A DNA stretch of 64,000 bases from Cokeromyces recurvatus (Eukaryota > Mucoromycota > Mucoromycetes > Mucorales > Mucoraceae): positions 216,517 through 280,516 of the forward strand of contig NW_026251420.1 in the NCBI RefSeq assembly GCF_025118155.1, read 5' to 3'. The notes below the pieces were generated by a model that was not told the DNA's origin, searched no databases, and was given only the letters and a program-made list of their open reading frames with translations. How positions within the stretch are numbered: position 1 is the first letter of the stretch; every line of letters begins with the position of its first letter. This document shows positions 55,724-64,000 of this stretch, one piece after another. A program made the translations under genes and the position numbers.

Positions 55724-57378
55724 CAGTAGGCGGAAAAATGGTCCGGATGTTTTGACAAAAATGACAAGAACACTTATAACTAAAGAACAAATAAAGCAAA
55801 TGACACAGAACAAAATGTATTTAAAAGAGAAAATTGTCTAGTTTTATTGATATACATTTCAAGAAATATGATTGATTAAAATATACTAAAATCGGAGGTT
55901 AAAGGTGTAGTGTACATCCGGACCATTTTTCAGGGTACATCAAAATTTCCTTAGTACTTAGTATAACCACCCTTAGCATCAATTACTGCCTTTATTCTTG
56001 CTGGCATAGAGTCAATATATTTTTGGCAATCCTCTTTTGTAAAAGTAGCCCATTGTTCTTCAATTCTTTCCCATAATTCATGGACTCCTTTAGCCTTGGT
56101 TGGATAAGCACTAAGCTTTAACTTCAGGTGATGCCAAATGTGTTCTATAGGGTTTAAATCTGGGCTTTGAGGTGGCCAACTATAAGTAGACTCAATATCG
56201 AACTTATTATCCGCTAACCATTGCTTTGTAAGCTTTGCGGTATGTTTAGGGTCCTTATCTTGCTGGAAATAAATATGCTGAGGGTCATAGCCATACCACT
56301 CAAGGGTATCTTTTAGAGTAGTATTCAAGATATGCACGTAATCTTCCTTTTTCATGGTACCATCCGTAATCTGACAGGCATAACCAGGACCATCATAGGT
56401 TATACAACCCCACATCATTACACTACCATTACCTCCTTTAACATTTAAGTCCAAATGATGAAAGGACAATTTGTCATCAGGACGCTTCCAATAGTATTTG
56501 ACACTGTCAGACTCCCCAAACGTTGATTTTTGTTTCATCAGAGAAAACCATACGCCTCCAGTCATCCTTAGTCCAATATTGGTGAGCTTTGGCCCACGCT
56601 AAACGCTTCTTTTTATGCTCAGGCTTCAAAAAAGACTTCTTCTTCTTTATAGCTGCTTCAAAATTCATGGACTTCATAATCTTGAGACATGATGAATAGC
56701 CTAAATCATAACCAGTAGACACCAAATAACGATGAACATCCTTGGCAGTTCTTAACTCACCTGTTACTAACTTCTTTCTAATATAAGAACGGCTAGTTGC
56801 ACCTACAACCATCTTCCTACCACTAGATGAAGCTTCTCGATCAGGGAAAAACCTTTTCTTATAGTTATAAATCGTATTTTTTTGACGCCCGGTATACGTT
56901 TCATAATTTCCGAGTATGGGCAACATGATTGCAATAAAAACTCGTTGTTATTTTGCTTATCTTGTGGAAGTGAGCGAACATTAATAATATAATAGCACAA
57001 TGGTAAGTGTAATATATGTGTAGTAACAAATATCAAATATAAAGAATCAGTCTCTTTTATATTATTAAATTAGGTTGCTGATTAATCATTATTCTTAATT
57101 ATAGTTGATAATCGACAAATTACAACTAATTGTTAGTACTCAATCAGTTAATTTATTTTTAATAAACCTAACAAAACGAACAGATGTACACGTTGATTAC
57201 AGGCTCTGATATAAAGCAAATTTAGCCCATTCAAATATGTTACTTTTATTTGGAATTACAGCACATTATTTTCTTTTTCGAATGCAGTTTTTCTTACATA
57301 CTTTGCTTTATTTGTTCTAAATCTATAAGTGTATTTATCATTTATCGCAAAAAATTCGTTCCGTTTTCCTGCCTACTG
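55724..57378 (-). mobile_element. Tc1-like element 3 (1655 bp), decayed, inserted in gag
   Basis: Flanked by TA (55722-55723, 57379-57380). Outer ends are CAGTAGGCGGAAAAATGGTC and, inverted at right, CAGTAGGCAGGAAAACGGAA. The left inner motif is the inverse of the outer one (55913-55935, ACATCCGGACCATTTTT). The right inner motif is only weakly visible (AACAAAACGAACAG near 57170). The size equals that of elements 1 and 2. Confidence 0.88.
55951..56926 (-). pseudogene. Tc1/mariner transposase remnant with frameshifts
   Basis: The catalytic half is clear: WSDE-equivalent VFSDETKINV, then after a frame change near 56520 FGESDSVKYYWKRPDDKLSF, GSVMMWGCITYDGPGY, the second Asp in YFQQDKDPKHTAKL and Glu in NPIEHIWHHLK. 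The N-terminal HTH is split over frames (GRQKNTIYNYKKRFFPDREA; upstream part in another frame to about 57030). At least two frameshifts, so inactive. It is only distantly related to the transposases of elements 1 and 2. Confidence 0.88.
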
Positions 57379-57380
57379 TA

Positions 57381-59830
57381 TTAGGTGATTATTGACTATT
57401 AGTTATACTATATAAAAGCCGAAAAAAGAGAATGAATACAAATATAACCTAGCTGATGTGCGCACAAATTCCTGCGAAAAACATATGGACGAGAAGTTAA
57501 AGATTGATAATAATCGTATGAGCTTTATTTAGAACACAATAAGAAGAAGTTGTATTTTTAAGTTTTATGCTACAAAAACAAATATACACTATTCATATAT
57601 TGAACTAAGAACTATAGTTAGTTTATATGTCATTATCCTATTTAAATAATTTAAGCTGCAGTTCTGAACTATAATGTAAACATGTTCGTAAGTCGCTGTA
57701 CATAGTTGACAATAACCATAAACACGTAAACAAAATAGGTATTTCCTTATTATGAATAGAAAAACCAAAGAACAATTACTTCCTTCCTGATCCGCTAGTC
57801 AATAATGTAAGAATAGTTGAAATATGACTATCCAAAAAATAAGCCCATCATACTTTATCATCAATAGATTAATTTTTAAATGATGTTTTTAAGTTTTTGA
57901 GTACTATGTTATGTTATCATGGGTGATTTTGTCAACTTTCGTTAGAATAGCCTCTTCACCACTGCTTGGCAAAATAATGTGAGAGTTTTAGTGAGGAAGC
58001 GCAGACTTTTTTTTTCTGTGGCTGTTGTCGGACCCTAAAAGAACGTAGACATTACCAAAAATGAGGCTTCAGACCTATGCCCACGAAATGACCTATGCCA
58101 ATTTTCGTGCATAAAAAATAGATATACTAAATAAATCGTTACGACTGTATCTAAAGCCTACTATAATGTAGATATCTACAGTGAATTAATTATGCCGACT
58201 TTTGAGATTTCTATGATTTAATTAAAAAATTAACTAACATAAATGATAGCTGAAGAAGCTTTGTACGACCACTTTCGTGTCACCTCTACTGCTTTTTCCT
58301 CCAGATACATTACATTAAAACACTAACAAAACTAACATGAAGCAGCGATTATTGTCTAAACTCACTGGTTAAATCAACCTTCTTCACTATTGGGACTTAA
58401 CGTAAGTTTAATCGCTCTCAAGATGACGAATCAATGATGAAATTACGACTTTTACCCACTTTTATTTTATGAATACAGCGTTTATTAGCTTGATCCTTTA
58501 TATTATTAGTATAGTAAATGAGCATCATTTATATTATTTTATGGGTCATTTATTTAAATTCAACGCTTCTTTATTTGTTGTGTTTATAATATATTTCATG
58601 CCTCTCTGTAATTCAGATGGAAATAGAGCTTAATTTATTCCCAAAAACGTTTTTATATTATTTAAAATTATGCCTTTATTATTTCCTTTTTGGCTTAAAG
58701 AAGTATACATTGTATATATATAATGGTGTATATAGTAGAAATACATATAAAAAAATAGGCGTAGAAAATATGTATGTAAAAAAGAATACAGAGATAGAGT
58801 AGAGATCAGAATAATGTGTAAGAGACTTGCCAGTATCATTTAGCCCACTTTTCACTCGGAATGAGAATAATATTCATTATAGTGCTAAATAGAAAGATGA
58901 AAATTAGTAAATCAGAAAGAAAATAGTATAAATCTCTTTTAATATATCATAAATCAAAGCCAACTTTTACAATGAGTCAGTAGTCAGGGTACAGCAGCTT
59001 CCAGTTATTTAAGTGAACAGTATCAGTTAATGGTCTTACAGAATAAAGCATATTTATTAAAAAGTTTTTTTTTAATTGAATATTTAGCAAATAGATAAAC
59101 AGTAAAAAGACTATATTTATTTTCACTTGCACGCTAAAAGACTAGAGTTAAATCGATATCAGGCATTCTTTCTACGAAAATATTATTTACCTTTACCCAT
59201 CAAACAACGTAAATTAATAAAAAGATCTACTACTAGCTCAATAGGGAAACCATGTTAGTGTAAAGAAAGATTGTAGATATCAAGGATAAAAAAATATTAA
59301 AAGTTAAAGAACAATATAAGCAAGAACTACTAACAAATATTAATCTTTATTTGGAATAATATAAAAGTAGATAATAAACAATATTTTGATATTTACTTGG
59401 TGGATTGTGTTATAAAAGAGAAAAAAAAGGAAAATATCAACAAAAATCTTTTTTTCAAAAACGTAAATATGAAATACATTGAATATGATCAGTCGTGTTT
59501 CAATACTCTAAGGGTTACTTGTTCTATTAAGGCTATCATATCGCTATGATTTTCTATTACTAATTACAATACTATTTTTCTTTGAAAGATATATAAAATA
59601 AATAACTTTATGAATTATACTATTTAATATGTGTCTATTTTGATCTTGGTTACTACTGTTATATTTTTAAGGTTATTCAACGGTTGCATTTTAAATAAAA
59701 TGAAGGTTAAATCTACAAAAGCTAATTACAATAAACAATGTATTCATATATGAGTAGCTTTGTACACAATTTCTGATATACTTTTTCTTCTACTATTATT
59801 TTATATCAATTACAAGCACAATTTCAAATA
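57381..59830. other. Gene-less AT-rich region, probably eroded repeats
   Basis: 2.4 kb without a supportable gene. TATATAAAAGCC at about 57410 looks TATA-like. GTAAGTCGCTGTA near 57689-57701 resembles the right tip of Tc1-like element 1. Near 58080-58120, GACCTATGCC occurs twice, with a near-palindrome around TTTTCGTGCATA. Small frames (58617-58802 and its opposite strand) are AT-rich noise. Confidence 0.45.
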
Positions 59831-59836
59831 ACTAAT

Positions 59837-61063
59837 GAACACTAAAACATCTAATAATAACATGGTTAACTCCTCTAATGCCAAAAAAAGAATTTAAATA
59901 TCTGAAGACAGGTTAGGGCGTAATAAGAGAACAACTCATGTTAGCATCCTTGTTCCCTCAAATAATGATAGTAGTAGTACACGCAGTGATAGAGTATCTG
60001 AAAAAGATGCGACTGTTCAGTATCAATTAGAGAAACAGATAAGAATTGAAGCAGTTTTGAATAGGCAGGATCAGCTTATCCAACAACTTAGTAATAAAAT
60101 CGACATGCTGACTGATACTGTTAATATATCTGAGAACGAAACTTGGCGAGGATGGGTCAATCCGCAAACAAACTAGCTCTAGAGGATCTTCCTGAAAATG
60201 TTAAGGCTTTTGGTGTAAATAGATGTTATAATTACTTACAGCCTTAAAAAAAAATTACTTACAATTATTACCTATAATATATAATAGACAATCATCAGAC
60301 AAGAACTTGAGGAGCTGCCACAAAATGGGCACTTTGACTATAATACTACCTATAAGGACCATGCAAACAAAAGCACGAGGGATAGTTTATTTGCTTACGG
60401 CAAAATTTATAATGGCCAGTACTCTATTTCAGACAGTCGTTTGAAAAGAATTCTTTCAGAAATGTTCTATAATAAGAAGAAAGAATTAAAACTATCTATA
60501 GACAAAAAGGAGATTAGAAAAATTAAAAGTGCAGTCAAAAGTAGCAAAGCAGCCGTAAATGTTAGACAAATACTTGATAGCTGTATACTTCTTATGTTTA
60601 ACATATAATAATATATAATGTTGTTGTTATCATATTTAAATACAGAAACTCGCTCAGTGTAAAAAATGATCAGAGAACATGAAGATGTATATAATGGGAG
60701 AATTATGAAGGACTTGACAGATTAATTATTCCATCTTGGATATCAGATGAAGAAGAAATTGTTGATAACGACGTTGATGGTAATTTAATTTTTAAGGTAC
60801 TACGTCCTTCCTTTAGAATTCAAATGGTATTATTAATACTATAGAGATTAAATAACACTAATACATTGAATACTTATTATTTCGTGAAGTTTAATGAATA
60901 TAATGGACAATCTTGACTATAAATGAAACTATCCTGAAGATCCTAGTAAAAAATTGAAAAGAAAGGGCAAGTTAGTTAGAAATAGCTCTATTCTTACAGA
61001 AGCATTATTTCCAAGTTATTTAGATAAAGAAGACTTTCATGATTGGGCTTTTAGTACATAATT
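59837..61063 (+). pseudogene. Decayed multi-exon gene of unknown family
   Basis: Plus-strand coding-like blocks separated by stops and short intron-like gaps: SVLVPSNND-type lead with DRVSEKDATVQYQLEKQIRI, EAVLNRQDQLIQQLSNKIDM (coiled coil) and WRGWVNPQTN; then QELEELPQNGHFDYNTTYKD, GQYSISDSRLKRILSEMFYN, KKKELKLSIDKKEIRK; then IPSWISDEEEIVDNDVDG and LIFKVLRPSFR; and a final piece ending LFPSYLDKEDFHDWAFST. Early in-frame stops (TAA near 59890) show decay. The conserved-looking order suggests a former gene, perhaps part of a repetitive family or transposon-associated. Confidence 0.45.
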
Positions 61064-61244
61064 TCTTTAGCCTTTTTTTGTTTATATTTTATATATAATA
61101 TTATATACACTTGAAGCATTAAATAAAAATACTGATAGTATACTGTAAAAATATTTATAATTGTATTTAATAGAATTTATTAATAAAGTATTATATATAT
61201 TACGTATAAATATCTATAGCTCAATAGTTCTTTTAAGTAACGGA

Positions 61245-62900
61245 ACAGCTAAAATAAATCGTTAATACAATCTGCTACAGCAACACAAGTGTATATTTGT
61301 TGAACTGGTAATATTGATGATAATGAGCTAATAGATTCAAAATTATTTCTCCAAACTTCAATGTTGTGTGCTGAAAAAGATTCAAGCTCTTTTTCTGAAG
61401 CTTCATACCATCCAACAAACGCGAAAACATGTTGTTTTGCATCTTGATCACAAAATAATTCTATTCCAGGGAATTTTAATTCATGCTAAAAAAATATAAA
61501 ATCCTTCCTATACGAAATACACCATCTTTAGCTGGACTCTTTGCTTGTACATACGATCCACGTTTATTTCTGCAATCCATAGAAGTAAATTGTTGACCTA
61601 AAAGATTGATTTGATCGAATTTTGTATTAGATCTGTTACAATAACACTAGTGGATATATTGCCAGCAGAGGAGAAGAAAGAGCAGAAACATTTATCACCT
61701 GAAATTTTTGACCATAACATGTCTTATAGAATGATGAAGGTAATTGTAATGTTGTCTGTCCATAATTATCGATTTTTTCAACTTTAAAGGAAAGCAAGTA
61801 GGAGGCAAAGGTTCACAACCAGTCAAGTTGGCGCTTTCACAGCGGTATTCAAAAGAAAACTTGCTATATCAAAAGTTGCAATAGGAGAATCTTGATGATA
61901 TTGTTGCTGCTCATGATTATTATATACGATATCCATTGCATCTTGGTTTTCATAATCAAAATTAAAATCATGACCATTGGAAGCAAAAGCATCAGTACAT
62001 TCATCATCATAGGATTCTGCTTGATTTCTTTAGGCAACAGGTTGAAATAGTCAGCATGTGAGCTTGCTGAAGGTATTTCTCCATGTAGGTAAATTCAAGT
62101 CCTTCTTTAGAGTTTGTTGCTATTCCTTTGATATCTCCGTTGGCTCTTTCAAAGCTATATAGCCAGGTTGAATACATTGGCCCGAAGTCACGAATCGTTT
62201 GGCATAAATGTAAATGTAAATGCATATTGGGAGTAATGAAATTGGCACCATACAATTTTACAGTGGACTTCACAAATTCTACGAGTAAGTGATGGGCATC
62301 ATTGATTTCATTCAAAGTAATTGAAGGAGAGGAGAGTAATTGATTTGCTTTGACGAATCGTAGCCAATTAGCCATGTGTTCACCTACTATTCTTCCTTTC
62401 AAAAGCAACGACGAGTACACCAACGTCCAGGAACGGAATTCATCACCTTTCAATTGAAAAACCAGAAGAAATCTTGGCATCTAATGTTGAGAACTGTGGA
62501 GGTGCGATAAGATTTTTGGCCTGTTGTGTTATTTCGGTTAGATCTTTACTGGTTAAAAAGGTGTTTGTAGAATTTGTATCTTTTTGTGATTTCCAGTTAT
62601 TGATCATTTTTTTTTGCTGTCCCAAGATAAAGGTCGTGCAAACCATCAACAGTAGTACAACGAACAAGATCTAAGTAATGCAGCCTATGTAGTTCACTCC
62701 ATCTTACAACGTGTTGATAAGATGGAGGTAAAAAAGAAGACAGAATGAATAAATCTGTGAACACTTTGTAGAAAGCTCTTATCACTATGGCGAAAATTAT
62801 GGTAAATGAAGAAAAATTGGCAGCTTTTCTACCGATTTTTTTTGAACCAGCCAACCACATTTAAGGAAGGGTGCATCCCAGATGGCTAGCAATGTTGAGA
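61245..62900 (-). pseudogene. Decayed CACTA/Tnp2-like transposase-associated gene
   Basis: Minus-strand blocks in changing frames: HRLHYLDLVRCTTVDGLHDL then YLGTAKK (the Tnp2 pattern D-x-M/L-H-x-L-Y-L-G-T), LKGDEFRSWTLVYSSLLLKG, TVKLYGANFITPNMHLHLHL and FGPMYSTWLYSFERANGDIK (the DUF4218-like part of CACTA elements, with FERxNG), and at the end KQHVFAFVGWYEASEKELES then NIEVWRNNFESIS. Frames change at an A run near 62613 and again near 62460, and stops occur, so it is inactive. Element ends were not found. Confidence 0.65.
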
Positions 62901-63218
62901 TGTTTTTTAAATCCCTAGAATTAAGCCTAGAAGCAACTAGGTGAATAGTAAAAGGTATATAAATTATTTTTATATGTTTGGGTGTCTTTTTATTCCCTTC
63001 ATTTAAGCCATGAACTTCATTTTAGAATTATGATTTTTAATTTTTTACGAAAAAAAAATGGTAACAGCTACCAAATTGGTATTTTAGCTACCATATTTCA
63101 GCGCTTGAATTTCTGTCAGAGCTAAAACGGGCTTCTAATTTTTTAATTGAATTTTTTTTTTCTTTTCAACAAACAAGCTTTGAGCTGATTTTTTTTATTT
63201 TATTTGGAGCTTAATGGT

Positions 63219-63520
63219 TTAAATTAAAGAAATGTTACCAACTGTTTTGCGAAGATTAGTATCGAAAACAAAGTACGGGGATATAACATAAAACTGGTTA
63301 TCGACTCCAGGGTATTGTACAAGACCAGCTTGCCTATCGATGTCATAAACACTGATAACAGCGTATTTTGGGTATATAATAGAAGTATTGCCAGTTTGTT
63401 CTTCTATTGGCTTGCTTTGCTTTACTAGAGGGACAGATGAGTCATGCGAAGCTGTGGTATGTTGACTCATGACTTCAATGAACGCGAGAAATTGTACATT
63501 CGATTGTGGAAGCTCATGCT
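63219..63520 (-). pseudogene. Fragment resembling a transposon C-terminal domain
   Basis: Minus-strand frame reading HELPQSNVQFLAFIEVMSQH, then TSIIYPKYAVISVYDIDRQA, GLVQYPGVDNQFYVISPYFV and FDTNLRKTVGNISLI. The order and character match the domain at the far end of the CACTA-like pseudogene (HELKFPGIELFCDQDAKQHV), so it may be the tail of another copy lying upstream. No start codon context or full gene. Confidence 0.35.
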
Positions 63521-63811
63521 TGAAATAGAATAGAACAGAACCAACAAACCAACGTTTCCTTCTTCTAAAATAATATGTTCGGTAAATAAGAATTTATAAT
63601 TGTTTTAGTTTTTTTTTAAACTTACGCGTTATCTAAACATGAAAACATAATGTACTGATTCCCTCTACTGGTTTCTTTTTTTAATCGCCTGTACATACAA
63701 GATGAATATACAGTTGAAGAAGCCAAAAGGCGGGATGCAAGAGTTATAGAAGTGCTGGGTATATTAATGGGGAGTCTTTGATTATTTAAGCGAGTATAGA
63801 ATCTCTTTATA

Positions 63812-64000
63812 CACTAGGTGAAAAAACTGGTGCATAAAAATAATTTTTTTAATTTTTTGACTATATCTCTATGAGAATGCATAGTACATATATGAAAATA
63901 GGCTAAATATTAGCTATAAAGAGCTCATATATGTTTGTGAAATTTAAACAAGATTGGTCAATTTTAATTGGACAAAATATACATTAGAAGCTTTATTACG
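63812..64000 (+). mobile_element. Probable left end of another TA-inserted transposon
   Basis: TA (63810-63811) followed by CACTAGGTGAAAAAACTGGT and TGCATAAAAAT. An inverse near-copy (TTTTTATGCACCGGTTT) lies at 47013-47031. The form, TA then CA-start with 20-30 conserved bases, is that of Tc1/mariner ends. The rest would be outside the window. Confidence 0.4.

Noticed and set aside
1..64000. CRISPR arrays, bacterial operons, rRNA genes, or a prophage
   Set aside because: None seen; spliced eukaryotic genes throughout and no regularly spaced direct repeats with unique spacers.

Overview
The window looks like nuclear DNA of an early-diverging fungus, most likely Mucoromycota (probably Mucorales). 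It is very AT-rich, coding genes are split by many short GT-AG introns, and the proteins are clearly eukaryotic and fungal in type: septin Cdc10, eIF2B-alpha, eL15, TAF10, Kar9-like, Chl4-like and BTG/Tob. The exact genus cannot be read from the sequence, and the phylum is an inference from gene content and style. The exon models below were built by hand by matching donor/acceptor sites to reading phase and family similarity.

Left part (about 1-43.6 kb) is a gene-dense, essentially transposon-free segment. In order it carries: a triple SWIM-finger protein (+), an unknown protein (+), a MATE transporter (+), a beta-carbonic anhydrase (-), a WDR55/Jip5 WD40 protein (-), a DUF4112 protein (-), TAF10 (-), eIF2B-alpha (+), a Kar9/GAS2-like cytoskeletal protein (+), septin Cdc10 (+), an unknown 414-aa protein (-), a small CM1-motif gamma-tubulin-complex-binding candidate (-), a four-finger C2H2 protein (+), a UVR-like coiled-coil protein (-), a TruB/Pus4 tRNA pseudouridine synthase (+), an F-box/LRR protein (+), ribosomal protein eL15 (+), a small coiled-coil protein (-), a CENP-N/Chl4-like kinetochore protein (-), a CorA-type Mg transporter (+), a BTG/Tob protein (+) and an enoyl-CoA hydratase (-). 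The genes are housekeeping and not organised as operons. The shared theme is only loose (cytoskeleton and division: Kar9-like, septin, CM1 protein, Chl4-like; gene expression: TAF10, eIF2B, eL15, TruB, WDR55). Non-coding DNA and introns in this half contain at least nine homopolymer runs of 30-53 bases.

Right part (about 43.6-64 kb) has no recognisable host gene and is a graveyard and nest of mobile elements. It holds three related LTRs (one a clean solo LTR with a 5-bp target duplication inside an older DDE transposase gene), two gag fragments, an apparently intact Tc1-like element, a second Tc1-like element with perfect 210-bp inverted repeats and a single stop codon, two decayed Tc1-like elements, a decayed multi-exon gene, a decayed CACTA/Tnp2-like transposase and the left end of one more element at the window edge. 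The four Tc1-like elements share an unusual terminal plan: each approximately 210-bp end carries a family-specific 20-25 bp motif at its outer tip and the same motif inverted at its inner edge. The insertions are nested and allow a relative chronology to be read.
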